A stretch of 35,043 nucleotides of DNA from Erysipelotrichaceae bacterium (GCA_003864555.1 BHER01000001.1:24001-59043), one strand, 5' to 3'; counted from the stretch's first letter, positions 19,003-28,629 are shown. Program-made: numbers and translations. Notes: generated by a model not told the origin, from the sequence alone.

Positions 19003-20472
19003 ATGGATACAATGAATGGGAAAATCTTAAAAGAGGGATACACATTTGATGATGTATTACTCGTACCAAGTAAATCAGAGGTATTACCAAATGAGGTAAC
19101 ACTTAATACCCGTTTAACAAAAAATATTATGCTTAATATGCCAATTCTTTCAGCTGCAATGGATACGGTAACGGAAGCTGCAACAGCAATTGCATTAGCA
19201 CGCCAAGGAGGAATTGGCATGATACATAAAAATATGTCAATTGAAGAACAGGCAAAACAGGTTGATATGGTTAAGCGTAATGAGAGTGGGATGATTAGCA
19301 ACCCAATTACATTGACACTAGATTCAACAGTAGCAGAGGCTGAGCATATTTTAAAAACATATAAAATTTCGGGACTCCCTGTAATTGATAAGGAAAATAA
19401 ACTTATTGGGATTATAACAAACCGCGATTTAAAATACCGTGATATTGATAGTACACCAATTAAAACTGTGATGACACATGAAAATCTGGTGACAAGCCAT
19501 GTTGGAACAAGCCTCGAAAAAGCAAAAACAATTTTACTTGCGCACCGGATCGAGAAATTACCAATTGTTGATGAACAGAATGTGCTCAAAGGGTTGATTA
19601 CAATTAAAGATATTGATAGTGCGAGGAATTATCCAAATGCATGTAGAGATATGCAAGGTAGATTACGTTGTGGTGCAGCAGTTGGAGTATCAGCAGATTT
19701 GATTCCACGCCTTGAAGCACTTGTCGCAGCAGGTGTTGATGTAGTAACAGTTGATTCAGCACATGGACATTCACAAGGAATTTTAAAAGCAGTCAAAACA
19801 ATTAAAGATAAATTCCCTAATCTTGATGTGATTGCCGGAAATATTGTTACAGCTGAAGCTGCGGAAGATTTAATTAAAGCAGGAGCAGACTGTCTTAAAG
19901 TTGGAGTAGGACCAGGATCAATTTGTACAACACGTGTTGTTGCAGGTGTTGGGATGCCACAACTTACGGCCGTAAATGATGTTGCACAAGTTGCTAGTCG
20001 CTATGGTGTTGGTGTGATTGCGGATGGTGGCATCAAATTATCAGGTGATCTAGTTAAGGCTCTTGCAGCAGGAGCAGATGCGGTAATGCTTGGTAGTATG
20101 CTTGCAGGAGCGGATGAATCCCCAGGAGAAGAAGTTATCCTTGAAGGACGCCGTTATAAAGTGTATGTTGGAATGGGTTCACTTGCTGCAATGGCAAGAG
20201 GAAGCAAAGACCGCTATTTCCAAAGCTCAAACGAGGCCAAAAAATTAGTTCCTGAAGGAATTGAGGGACGTGTGCCTTGTAAAGGGAAATTAGAAGATAT
20301 AGTCTACCAATTATTAGGGGGACTTCGGAGTGGAATGGGATATTGTGGGACGCGGACAATTGAGGATTTGAAAAGAGATGGTCGTTTCGTACGCATAACA
20401 AATGCAGGTCTAAAAGAATCACATCCACATGATGTCCATATTACAAAAGAAGCACCTAATTATCAAAAATAG
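19003..20472 (+). CDS. guaB: Inosine-5'-monophosphate dehydrogenase
   Basis: GuaB oxidises IMP to XMP with NAD+, the committed step of GMP synthesis. The 489-aa protein has the (beta/alpha)8 barrel split by a CBS-domain pair (about residues 95-210) bearing the repeated GLPVID/KLPIVDE motifs. The catalytic loop GPGSICTT contains Cys308, and DGGIK, GSMLAG and the mobile flap YRGMGS-like YVGMGSL follow in order. The ATG 19003 is preceded by GAAAGGAA and a strong promoter; a strong hairpin terminator follows, so the gene is probably monocistronic. No anomaly is seen. Confidence 0.98.
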   Translation: MDTMNGKILKEGYTFDDVLLVPSKSEVLPNEVTLNTRLTKNIMLNMPILSAAMDTVTEAATAIALARQGGIGMIHKNMSIEEQAKQVDMVKRNESGMISNPITLTLDSTVAEAEHILKTYKISGLPVIDKENKLIGIITNRDLKYRDIDSTPIKTVMTHENLVTSHVGTSLEKAKTILLAHRIEKLPIVDEQNVLKGLITIKDIDSARNYPNACRDMQGRLRCGAAVGVSADLIPRLEALVAAGVDVVTVDSAHGHSQGILKAVKTIKDKFPNLDVIAGNIVTAEAAEDLIKAGADCLKVGVGPGSICTTRVVAGVGMPQLTAVNDVAQVASRYGVGVIADGGIKLSGDLVKALAAGADAVMLGSMLAGADESPGEEVILEGRRYKVYVGMGSLAAMARGSKDRYFQSSNEAKKLVPEGIEGRVPCKGKLEDIVYQLLGGLRSGMGYCGTRTIEDLKRDGRFVRITNAGLKESHPHDVHITKEAPNYQK

Positions 20473-20476
20473 AATT

Positions 20477-20522
20477 ATGACTGTCTAACTTACTATAAAG
20501 GTAAGTTGACGGTCATTTTTTT
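20477..20522 (+). terminator. Rho-independent terminator of guaB
   Basis: ATGACTGTC-T-AACTTAC pairs with GTAAGTT-GACGGTCAT, with one bulged T and one G-U pair, a 7-nt loop, and a run of seven T from 20516. It begins 5 nt after the guaB stop. Confidence 0.9.
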
Positions 20523-20685
20523 AAATAATGCTAGGATAAAAGCAGAGAAAAAATTGTAAAATAGGAACCAAGTATACTACAAAATATTGGAATACTGATT
20601 GCATTACTTAAGCTTGTGCATATGCTATTTTTCTAAAAGTGTATATTTTCATTTATTGAAAAAAGAGTAAAAAGCTTTTTTTCTA

Positions 20686-20694
20686 TGCTATAAT
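20686..20694 (+). promoter_or_regulatory. Extended -10 promoter of the HAD phosphatase gene
   Basis: TGC-TATAAT (TG at 20686-20687, box 20689-20694) lies 28 nt before the start codon. No good -35 is seen at 17 nt. Further upstream, 20631-20647 carries a motif also found before the hexitol regulator gene. Confidence 0.55.
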
Positions 20695-20722
20695 AAATCC
20701 ATATGAGAGGGATGTGTAATAT

Positions 20723-21535
20723 ATGAGTAAAAAAATTAAATTAATTGTTATGGACGTAGATGGAACTTTAGTAAATAATAAGAAAGCGATGACACCAAAA
20801 ACAGTGGAGGCACTTATTCGTGCCCAAAAAGCAGGGATTCAATTGGTTTTAGCATCAGGAAGATCAACAACAGGTCTTGGAGGATATGCTAAGCAATTAG
20901 AGATGGAAAACTATGGTGGGATGTTGATATCTTATAATGGTAGCACGGTTGTTGATTTTAAAACAGGAGAAGTACTCTTCAATGAACCAATGAGTCCAGA
21001 AGAAGTACAGGCAGTTATAGCCCATGTGAAAAAATTTGATTTAACAATTATGATAGATAATGAGGCAACACTCTATGTTGAAAATCGGGATGGTTATATG
21101 GTTGATTATGAGAGTAGCAGCAATAACTATATACTAGCCCAAATTGATGATTTCACAAAAGATTTTCCATATGGATCAAATAAGGTGTTAACAAGTGGCG
21201 AACCTGAGTACCTGAAAACAATTTATGAAGATTTAAAATCTCCTTTTGAAAAGACACTTACATGTATGTTCACAGCACCCGTTTATATCGAGTATACAGC
21301 ACAAGGAATTGATAAGGCTAAAGCACTTGATTTCTTATTAACGCACAAAGGGATGAGCCGGGAGGATATTATCGTATTTGGTGATGGGCATAATGATATA
21401 TCCATGTTTGAATATGCACAAACAACTGTTGCAATGGGGAATGCGGTTGAAGAACTAAAAGCAATAGCAACAAGTGTAACAACTTCAAATGAAGAAGATG
21501 GAATTGCAGATGCACTAGAGATATATTTAAAATAG
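20723..21535 (+). CDS. Cof-type HAD-superfamily phosphatase
   Basis: A 270-aa haloacid-dehalogenase hydrolase of the Cof/YidA group. Motif I is MDVDGTLV with nucleophile Asp11 and acid/base Asp13; motif II is LASGRST; Lys follows in the cap-proximal part; motif IV is GDGHND at 220-225. The inserted cap (about residues 85-195) is of the C2 type. Such enzymes dephosphorylate small phosphorylated metabolites such as sugar phosphates, but the substrate cannot be read from the sequence. It is flanked by its own promoter and terminator. Its location just before the hexitol operon, with a shared upstream motif, raises the possibility of a sugar-phosphate role, which is inference only. Confidence 0.93.
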   Translation: MSKKIKLIVMDVDGTLVNNKKAMTPKTVEALIRAQKAGIQLVLASGRSTTGLGGYAKQLEMENYGGMLISYNGSTVVDFKTGEVLFNEPMSPEEVQAVIAHVKKFDLTIMIDNEATLYVENRDGYMVDYESSSNNYILAQIDDFTKDFPYGSNKVLTSGEPEYLKTIYEDLKSPFEKTLTCMFTAPVYIEYTAQGIDKAKALDFLLTHKGMSREDIIVFGDGHNDISMFEYAQTTVAMGNAVEELKAIATSVTTSNEEDGIADALEIYLK

Positions 21536-21553
21536 AACCTCAATGAGGAGGAG

Positions 21554-21578
21554 AAAAAGCGGGAATACCGCTTTTTTT
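21554..21578 (+). terminator. Rho-independent terminator after the HAD gene
   Basis: AAAAAGCGG (21554-21562) pairs perfectly with CCGCTTTTT (21568-21576) around a 5-nt loop, with T continuing to 21578. It starts 18 nt after the HAD stop. Confidence 0.9.
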
Positions 21579-21640
21579 AGTATGAAAAAAGGATAGCATC
21601 AGGGAACTTCAAGTGGAAAATAACTGTCTATGCATTATAT

Positions 21641-21657
21641 TTCTAAGCGTGTATACT
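21641..21657 (+). promoter_or_regulatory. Candidate -10 region and shared motif before the gat operon
   Basis: TATACT at 21652-21657 sits 21 nt before the regulator start and directly after TG, a plausible -10; no convincing -35 is present, as expected for an activator-dependent promoter. The 17 bases here match 14 of 17 bases at 20631-20647, which also ends in a -10-like TATATT. No other gat promoter is apparent downstream, so the whole operon may start here. Confidence 0.4.
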
Positions 21658-21678
21658 AAAAACATAGGAGGTAAAAAA

Positions 21679-23604
21679 ATGAACCAGGCATTAACAAAAC
21701 AGGAAAGCCAGCTCATTGCAATACTTGCAGAAAAAGAAGTCTATCTTACAAGTTCATATCTTGCAATGGTACTCGCAATGAGTTCGAAATCAGTCCGTAA
21801 AAACCTAAAAGCACTTGTCACTGTAGAACAAGAATATGGATTTGAGTTAAAGATGCAAAAAAGTAAAGGGTATAAATTACGAATTATTACACCCAAAGCA
21901 TTTATCAAAACTGTCGAACGCGCAGCAAGTTATGATCTGAATAATGTTAAAATGCGTGCGTATTACATAATCAAACTTCTATTACTTAATAACTTTGCAA
22001 ATATTGAAATCTCCCAACAAGAGTTAGCAGATAAAATTACAATCAGTCTTTCAACACTCAAAAAAGATTTGCAGGATGTCAAAATGAGACTGGAGCATTT
22101 TGGAGTTGAAGTTGCTACAAATAACTGTGGAATCTATCTCAAAGGAACAGAACAAGGCATCCGTGCAGTTATGTCCCGCTATTATGCACAAATGCAAACT
22201 TTTCCAGAAAACCCCTTTATTCTTGGTGTTTTTGAAGGCGATGAGTACCAATTTGTCAAGCGGGTATTAGCAAAGCAACTAAAAATAGAGTCGATCATTT
22301 TAAGCGATCTGGCACTCGATACTATCACAATTCACATCCTTGTGATGCTAACACGCCTAAAGAATAAAGATTTTATTGAATCAAGCGTACCGATGAGTAG
22401 AATACAGATTCCCCCAAATTATCTTGTCGCATTAAGGCGAATTTGTTGCCAGTATGAAGCGTTTTTTTCCCTTATAATCAATGAAATTGAGCGCAAGCAG
22501 CTCCTCGCAAACTTACTCTCATGCCAGCTTCAAGCCAAACATGAGCATTTTGGCCAAAATGAGGAATATCTAAAACACTTAATCGACCAGTTACTTTTAG
22601 GTATTTGGGAGAGTATGCATATTGATTTTCGCCATGATAGCAATCTGCGAAATGGATTATATCTCCATATTGAGATCCTTATCCACCGACTCACTTTTAA
22701 TAAAAAAATTGAGAATCAGCTTCTCACAACAATCAAAAAAAATTATCCTTTTGCATTTCAGCTAAGTCTTGTCGGTGCAGTCCTCTTGGAAAAAGAGTTG
22801 GGAGATGCGTTAAGTGAGGCAGAGATTGGATATCTTGCAGTCCATTTTGGTGCAGCACTTGCAAGACAAGGTCAGGAGAAAAATAAAAAATGTTGTACGG
22901 CAATTATCGTTTGTGGGACAGGTGTTGCAACAGCACTCCTAGTAAAAGAACGTGTAGCCGAGCATTTTGGAAAAACAATTAAGATTATTGGGAGTTTTGC
23001 TCTCCATGAAATTGATGAAAACCTGATAGAAAATGTGGATGTTGTGTTAACAACAGTTCCGCTCCCATATGAGTGGGCGAATATTATTCTGATTAAAAAT
23101 CTATTAAATATCGAAGAAACACAGACAATCGAAAAGTGCTTGCAAAAGCAGGAGAATATCCTTGTTGATATGCTTCAACTTTTACACCCAGCCCTTTTTT
23201 TACATGAGACAAGGTTGAGAACAAAAAATCAAATTATCAAGGAAATGACAGAAAATGCTAGAATCCATATGAATTTAGATTTACAGACAATTGCCTCAGT
23301 CTATGATCGCGAGCGTCTTGCAAGTAGTGAAATTGGAAATTTACTTGCCATTCCACATCCAATTTATAACTATTGTGAACAATCTTTTATAAGTATTATG
23401 GTGCTAGATAAAGCAGTGATGTGGGATGAATTCTATGTCCAAGTTGTCGTTATGATAGTTGTTAATAAAGAGGATATCAAAGCTTGGGAGGAAATATTTC
23501 TCTCACTCATTCGCTATTTAACACATCATGATGGGATTACTAAAATGTTAGAAACAAAAAATTATAATAATTTTGTGCAACGTTTTATCAGAAAGGAGTT
23601 TTAA
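21679..23604 (+). CDS. PTS-regulated transcriptional activator (BglG/MtlR-type, with EIIB- and EIIA-like domains)
   Basis: A 641-aa multidomain regulator of the MtlR/LicR/ManR kind. An N-terminal helix-turn-helix pair (about residues 5-150) is followed by PRD-like regions (about 165-390), a GatB-like EIIB domain with CGTGVATALL and Cys412, and a C-terminal fructose-type EIIA domain with His560 in AIPHP. PTS phosphorylation of PRD, EIIB and EIIA sites tells the protein whether its sugar is present. I chose ATG 21679 because AGGAGGT lies 6 nt upstream; the longest frame starts at 21613 but has no such site. The EIIA gene begins 1 nt after its stop, so this is very likely the operon's own activator. 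Confidence 0.9.
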   Translation: MNQALTKQESQLIAILAEKEVYLTSSYLAMVLAMSSKSVRKNLKALVTVEQEYGFELKMQKSKGYKLRIITPKAFIKTVERAASYDLNNVKMRAYYIIKLLLLNNFANIEISQQELADKITISLSTLKKDLQDVKMRLEHFGVEVATNNCGIYLKGTEQGIRAVMSRYYAQMQTFPENPFILGVFEGDEYQFVKRVLAKQLKIESIILSDLALDTITIHILVMLTRLKNKDFIESSVPMSRIQIPPNYLVALRRICCQYEAFFSLIINEIERKQLLANLLSCQLQAKHEHFGQNEEYLKHLIDQLLLGIWESMHIDFRHDSNLRNGLYLHIEILIHRLTFNKKIENQLLTTIKKNYPFAFQLSLVGAVLLEKELGDALSEAEIGYLAVHFGAALARQGQEKNKKCCTAIIVCGTGVATALLVKERVAEHFGKTIKIIGSFALHEIDENLIENVDVVLTTVPLPYEWANIILIKNLLNIEETQTIEKCLQKQENILVDMLQLLHPALFLHETRLRTKNQIIKEMTENARIHMNLDLQTIASVYDRERLASSEIGNLLAIPHPIYNYCEQSFISIMVLDKAVMWDEFYVQVVVMIVVNKEDIKAWEEIFLSLIRYLTHHDGITKMLETKNYNNFVQRFIRKEF

Positions 23605-23605
23605 A

Positions 23606-24079
23606 ATGATGAATCTGCTTGCAGTTGAAAATGTAAAGTTTTCACAAGGAGAAACAAAAGAAGCAGTAATTTTGGAACTCGGAGCAACACTCATAAGCCA
23701 AAATAAAATAACAAGTGATTATCTTAGCGAAGTCATTCAAAGAGAAGATCAATACCCCACAGGACTTGATTTTGGGCATATCCAGATTGCAATTCCACAT
23801 GCAACAACAAGTGATAGTGTTTTTGAAACAGCAATTGCAATTGCAAAACTAGTAAAGCCACTCAGTTTTTTTTCAATGGGAAATAGTAGTGAGAAACTAG
23901 AAGTTGAGTTAGTTTGTCTCCTTGCCGTCAAAAACCCGCAGAAGCATTTGGAAACAATCCAAAAAATCATATTTTTCTTTCAAAATAAAGAAAGTGTCCA
24001 AGATATAAAAAAAGCAGAAACAGTAGAAGAACTATATGCTATTTTCTCAAAATTACTACAGGCTGGAAGTTATAAATAA
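23606..24079 (+). CDS. gatA: PTS EIIA component, galactitol/fructose family
   Basis: A 157-aa EIIA domain protein of the fructose-mannitol type. His65 in IAIPHATTSD is the expected phosphorylation site, which receives phosphate from HPr and passes it to the EIIB cysteine. ATG 23606 follows AAAGGAGTT and comes 1 nt after the regulator stop; a second ATG at 23609 is equally possible. It is followed after 25 nt by the EIIB gene. Galactitol is the favoured substrate because of the GatB- and GatC-like partners, though other hexitols use similar systems. Confidence 0.88.
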   Translation: MMNLLAVENVKFSQGETKEAVILELGATLISQNKITSDYLSEVIQREDQYPTGLDFGHIQIAIPHATTSDSVFETAIAIAKLVKPLSFFSMGNSSEKLEVELVCLLAVKNPQKHLETIQKIIFFFQNKESVQDIKKAETVEELYAIFSKLLQAGSYK

Positions 24080-24104
24080 ATGAAAAAGAAAGAAGGATAT
24101 ACGT

Positions 24105-24383
24105 ATGAAAAAGAAAATTATTGTTGCATGTGGTGGTGCAGTTGCAACATCAACAGTTGCTGCAAATGCTATTAAAAATCTATGTGAATCTAATGGAATT
24201 TTATGTGAAATTAATCAAATTAGAATGTCAGAAATTGAAAGTATTTGCCAAGGATATGATTTGATTGTTACAACAGCACGCATGGATAAAAATTTTGGGG
24301 TACCTTATGTCAATGGCATCAGTTTTTTAACAGGAATTAATAAAGATAAAATTGAAAAAGAGATTCTTACAATCCTACAATAG
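24105..24383 (+). CDS. gatB: PTS EIIB component, galactitol family
   Basis: A 92-aa EIIB protein. The phosphorylated Cys9 is in the loop VACGGAVATST right after the first strand, as in GatB. It carries phosphate from EIIA to the sugar being moved by EIIC. The 25-nt and 21-nt gaps to neighbours on both sides fit one operon. Length and motif are typical. Confidence 0.92.
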   Translation: MKKKIIVACGGAVATSTVAANAIKNLCESNGILCEINQIRMSEIESICQGYDLIVTTARMDKNFGVPYVNGISFLTGINKDKIEKEILTILQ

Positions 24384-24404
24384 AAAAAGAATGGAGGAAT
24401 AATC

Positions 24405-25742
24405 ATGGCGTTTATCTTAGGAATTATTCAGTACTTTGTCGATCTTGGAGCAGCAGTTATGCTCCCCCTCGTTATTATTTTGGTCGCACTATGCCTAGGT
24501 GAGAAACCTGGTAAAGCGATAAAATCAGGTATTTCAATAGGTGTGGGATTTATTGGTATTGGGCTGGTTATTGGCTTAATGCTCGATAATCTAGCACCTG
24601 CTGCAACTGCTATGTCAGAAAGATTTGGGATTGCTCTCAATGTTATTGATGTGGGGTGGCCGGGGGCCTCACCGATGACGTGGGCTAGTGAAATTGCTCT
24701 TGTTGCAATTCCAGTGGCAATTGCTGTTAATATTGCAATGCTAGCATTACGAATGACTAAAGTTGTCAATATTGATATTTGGAATATTTGGCATTATGCT
24801 TTCACGGGTGCATTTGTCTATCTTGCAACCGATAATTATATGTTTGGGATTATTGCAGTGGCAATTCACGCTGCCTTCTCATACAAACTTGGAGATTGGT
24901 TTGCACCAATTGTGCGTGATTATTTCGGATTAGATGGTATCGCAATCCCTCATGGAACATCCGCATATCTTGGTCCGATTGCAGTTGTTGTCAATGATGT
25001 TATTGAGAAAATTCCTGGACTCAATAAAATAAATTTTACGACAGAGCAAATTCAAAAAAGATTTGGTATGCTAGGTGACCCAGCAATTCTTGGGGCAATC
25101 ATTGGAGCGGCAATCGCAATCCTTGCAGGTTATGATCTGCAAAAGATCCTCGCGCTTTCGATGCAAATGGCAGCAGTCATTATTTTAATGCCACAAGTTA
25201 TCAAACATATTATGAATGGTTTGTTACCAGTTTCAGAAAAAGCAAGAGAAGTGATGTCAAAAAAATTCAAAGACTCAGATTATCTTATTGGCTTAGATCC
25301 AGCATTGTTGCTTGGTGATTCAACGGTTGTCACAGCATCACTGATTTTTATACCTTTGACGATAGTAATAGCAGTTTTAGTTCCTGGAAACCAGGTATTA
25401 CCATTTGGAGATTTAGCAACGATTGGATTTTTTGTTGCAATGGCAGTTGGAATACATAAAGGAAATCTTTTCCGGACAATTATCTCAGGTTTTGTTATCA
25501 TGTTTATGACAATTTGGATTTCAAATCAGACAATTGGTTTACATACAAAACTTGCGGAAAGTGTTGGGGAAATCAGTAGTAATGGTGCGCAAGTTGCATC
25601 ACTTGATCAGGGTGGTGCCCCAATTACATATATCCTTACACAAATTGTAAATCCAACAAATGTGATTGGACTCGGAGCAATAGTTGTAATTTATGGCTTT
25701 TGTGTTATCTATACAATGAGATGGAGTAAAAAAAACAAATAA
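24405..25742 (+). CDS. gatC: PTS EIIC component, galactitol family
   Basis: The membrane permease of the system, 445 aa, with about ten to twelve hydrophobic segments. GatC-like features include the N-terminal YFVDLGAAVMLPLVI, the GISIGVGFIGIGLVI segment, and LDPALLLGDSTVVTASL in the second half. It moves the hexitol across the membrane while EIIB phosphorylates it, giving galactitol 1-phosphate if the assignment is right. GGAGGAATAATC precedes the ATG. The basic end RWSKKNK lies inside the cell by the positive-inside rule. The gatD homologue starts 17 nt later. Confidence 0.93.
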   Translation: MAFILGIIQYFVDLGAAVMLPLVIILVALCLGEKPGKAIKSGISIGVGFIGIGLVIGLMLDNLAPAATAMSERFGIALNVIDVGWPGASPMTWASEIALVAIPVAIAVNIAMLALRMTKVVNIDIWNIWHYAFTGAFVYLATDNYMFGIIAVAIHAAFSYKLGDWFAPIVRDYFGLDGIAIPHGTSAYLGPIAVVVNDVIEKIPGLNKINFTTEQIQKRFGMLGDPAILGAIIGAAIAILAGYDLQKILALSMQMAAVIILMPQVIKHIMNGLLPVSEKAREVMSKKFKDSDYLIGLDPALLLGDSTVVTASLIFIPLTIVIAVLVPGNQVLPFGDLATIGFFVAMAVGIHKGNLFRTIISGFVIMFMTIWISNQTIGLHTKLAESVGEISSNGAQVASLDQGGAPITYILTQIVNPTNVIGLGAIVVIYGFCVIYTMRWSKKNK

Positions 25743-25759
25743 AAAAAGGAGGAAAATAA

Positions 25760-26788
25760 GTGAAAGCACTCGTATTAGTAGGAGCAGGAGAACTCGTGGT
25801 AAAAAAACTACCCAAGCCTTTAATAAAAGCGGATGAAGTTTTGATAAAGGTCTCTGCTTGTGGTGTCTGTGGATCAGATATTCCACGTGTAAAAGAGGCA
25901 GCGGTAAAAAAACTACCACTCGTACTAGGGCATGAGTTTGCTGGTACCATTGTGGAAGTAGGCGAAAATATTTCTCAAATGGAAATAGGAAAAAGGGTTG
26001 CACTAGCTCCTCTTTTACCATGCAACCACTGCAGGCAATGTATGGGAGGGTATCCAGCAATGTGCCCAAATTATAGCTTTATTGGCTCACGTGTCAATGG
26101 GGCAATGGCTGAATATATTGCACTCCCGCACCAAAACATTGTAGAAATTGGAGAAAAGACAACATTTGAACAAGCAGCATTTATTGAGCCATTAACTGTG
26201 GCAATCCACGCTGTGGAGCGAATTAATCTTCAAATTGGAAAAAAAGCACTCGTGTATGGCTGTGGAACAATTGGGCTGTTAATCATTCAGGTTCTAAAAG
26301 CAAAAGGAATAACAGATATTACAGCAGTGGATATTTCCAATAGTAAACTTGCTTTTGCAGAGCAAAGTGGTGCAACACGGATAATTAATAATAGCCAAGA
26401 TGATATCGGACAACAACTAGGATCTGTAGAAATGGATTATATATTTGAGAGTACGGGAGCATCAGTAGTACAAGCAAGAGTTTTTGATTTTAGTGCCCCC
26501 CATGGAAGCGTTGTTTTTGTGGGGACGGTGCATCAACCAATCACCTATAGTCCGGCAGCATTTGAAACAATCTTACGCAAAGAACTTATAGTAACAGGGT
26601 CATGGATGTCCTATTCAGGACCATTTCCAGGATTGGAATGGTCAGGGGCAAGTGCACTATTAGCAGGTGGACAAATCAAAGTTGATAGCTATATTACACA
26701 TCGGCCAACACTTGAAGACGGCCTTGAAACAATCGAAAAACTCTGGCTAGGCGATGAGGATATCTTGAAAATCATGTTTAAATTTTAG
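25760..26788 (+). CDS. gatD: Zinc-dependent alcohol dehydrogenase, probable galactitol-1-phosphate 5-dehydrogenase
   Basis: A 342-aa medium-chain dehydrogenase. Catalytic-zinc ligands are Cys37 in GVCGSD and the His58-Glu59 pair in LGHEFAG; structural zinc is held by Cys88, Cys91, Cys94 and Cys102. The Rossmann motif is GCGTIG. GatD oxidises galactitol 1-phosphate to tagatose 6-phosphate with NAD+. The start is GTG 25760, supported by AAGGAGGAAAATAA just upstream and no better ATG. Family is certain; the substrate rests on its place between gatC and the gatY homologue, and sorbitol- or other hexitol-phosphate dehydrogenases look alike. Confidence 0.85.
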   Translation: MKALVLVGAGELVVKKLPKPLIKADEVLIKVSACGVCGSDIPRVKEAAVKKLPLVLGHEFAGTIVEVGENISQMEIGKRVALAPLLPCNHCRQCMGGYPAMCPNYSFIGSRVNGAMAEYIALPHQNIVEIGEKTTFEQAAFIEPLTVAIHAVERINLQIGKKALVYGCGTIGLLIIQVLKAKGITDITAVDISNSKLAFAEQSGATRIINNSQDDIGQQLGSVEMDYIFESTGASVVQARVFDFSAPHGSVVFVGTVHQPITYSPAAFETILRKELIVTGSWMSYSGPFPGLEWSGASALLAGGQIKVDSYITHRPTLEDGLETIEKLWLGDEDILKIMFKF

Positions 26789-26807
26789 TGAAAAACGAAA
26801 GAGGTGA

Positions 26808-27668
<861 letters not shown>

Positions 27669-27717
27669 TTTTTAGAAACAAACATTCAATAGCCAACCCG
27701 AAAACACGATATGTATT

Positions 27718-27749
27718 AGGACCTGAGTAAAAATGCTCAGGTCCTTTTT
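27718..27749 (+). terminator. Rho-independent terminator of the gat operon
   Basis: AGGACCTGAG (27718-27727) pairs with CTCAGGTCCT (27736-27745) around an 8-nt loop and leads into TTTTT. The next 110 nt contain a ribosome-site-like AGGAGG near 27818 but no open frame after it. Confidence 0.92.
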
Positions 27750-27859
27750 GAAGGCGTTAGTGCTCAGGACAAATCGGATTTTCCAACTGAATATGGTAGA
27801 ATAGTCTAGGGGAAATAGGAGGTATCGCTAGTAACTATTGGTAGTATAGACAAATATTA

Positions 27860-27894
27860 AAAATAGCCGATGCAGTTACTGCATCGGCTATTTT
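27860..27894. terminator. Terminator of the nitroreductase gene, probably bidirectional
   Basis: A perfect 17-bp inverted repeat (27860-27876 and 27878-27894) has GC-rich cores TAGCCGATGCAG and CTGCATCGGCTA with A/T-rich outer ends. On the minus strand it lies 18 nt past the nitroreductase stop and ends in a U tract. Confidence 0.9.
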
Positions 27895-27911
27895 GTTGTT
27901 GCTTTATTTTC

Positions 27912-28457
27912 TTATTTGAAACAGACAAGCTCATTTACATCTTTACGGGGTGGTCCAGCCGGTGCAGGATTACTGCCAACACCAATTACAATAATTGCAG
28001 AAACTTTTTGGTCTGCAGGGAGATCAATAATTTTTGCGATTTTTTCATCATCAAAAATCCCCAAAACGACAGTCCCATAATTATAGCCATATGCTGCTAG
28101 ACAAAAAGTTTGGCAACTGATACCGGCATCAAATGTTTGCCACTCACTATTTTTACTAGTAGAGAAACTGCCATCTTTTTCATAACCAGAAACACCAACG
28201 ATTGTTGAAAGAATGACAAGATTTGATGCATGTGAAATCGTCTTCGTATTATAAGCAAAATCAAGCAAAGCATTTTGGGCAATATCTGCTAGTAATTCTT
28301 TATTTTGAATAAGTGTATAGCGGCTTGTCTGCGAATTTTTCCAAGAAGGTGCGTAGCGCGCTAAATCAATAATTTTATTGAAATCCTCTTTAGAAATGAG
28401 ATCATCAGTAAAATGACGGACACTTCGGCGATCTTTAATAGCTGTGGTAAGTAACAT
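27912..28457 (-). CDS. Nitroreductase-family flavoprotein
   Basis: A 181-aa FMN-dependent nitroreductase-like enzyme. The N-terminal RRSVRHF with FMN-phosphate-binding arginines, the APSWKNSQTSRY region, and the GYNYGTVVLGIFDDEKIAKIIDLP segment are typical of small family members. They reduce nitro compounds, quinones or related electrophiles with NAD(P)H; the natural substrate is unknown. Cytosolic, no signal or membrane segment. The ribosome site (AGTAGGGAT) is modest. The gene is alone, with its own terminator and a palindrome-rich upstream region that suggests control by a repressor. Confidence 0.9.
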   Translation of the reverse strand: MLLTTAIKDRRSVRHFTDDLISKEDFNKIIDLARYAPSWKNSQTSRYTLIQNKELLADIAQNALLDFAYNTKTISHASNLVILSTIVGVSGYEKDGSFSTSKNSEWQTFDAGISCQTFCLAAYGYNYGTVVLGIFDDEKIAKIIDLPADQKVSAIIVIGVGSNPAPAGPPRKDVNELVCFK

Positions 28458-28479
28458 TGAAATCCCTACTTTCTGTTGT

Positions 28480-28515
28480 GATTATATGGTATAATCCATA
28501 CATATATTATACCAT
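28480..28515. promoter_or_regulatory. Overlapping palindromes upstream of the nitroreductase gene
   Basis: GATTATA-TGG-TATAATC (28480-28496) is a perfect palindrome. ATGGTATAAT (28486-28495) is also repeated inverted as ATTATACCAT (28506-28515) with a 10-nt spacer. These lie 23-58 nt upstream of the start codon and contain TATAAT boxes for the minus strand, so they probably overlap the promoter and may be an operator. The half-site polarity differs from a PerR box. The region from here to the next gene is otherwise very AT-rich. Confidence 0.45.
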
Positions 28516-28585
28516 TTTCAAGTCAATAAATATTTTTTTATTTAAATATCATAAATATTTTTTTCTAAAAAGAGAGCATTTATTA

Positions 28586-28594
28586 TGATATAAT
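28586..28594 (+). promoter_or_regulatory. Extended -10 promoter of the 128-aa gene
   Basis: TGA-TATAAT (TG 28586-28587, box 28589-28594) lies 35 nt before the start codon. It is the same extended form as in front of sbcD; no good -35 is visible. Confidence 0.55.
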
Positions 28595-28629
28595 GGAGTA
28601 AGTAAAATCAACGAATTAAAAGGAGAAAA

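Noticed and set aside
18972-19589. 205-codon open frame on the minus strand across the start of guaB
   Set aside because: It lies fully antisense to a certain gene with strong promoter and motifs, has no family resemblance, and its Ser/Ile-rich composition is what the antisense of this codon use gives.
21613-21678. Upstream start of the PTS regulator at 21613
   Set aside because: No ribosome site there, and it would overlap the likely -10; AGGAGGT before ATG 21679 decides the start.
25599-26069. 156-codon open frame on the minus strand over the gatC-gatD junction
   Set aside because: Antisense to two well-supported genes; Leu/Pro-rich nonsense with no ribosome site or domain.
28480-28515. 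PerR/Fur-type box before the nitroreductase
   Set aside because: The half-sites have spacing and orientation that do not fit the known 7-1-7 PerR pattern, so only a generic operator is proposed.
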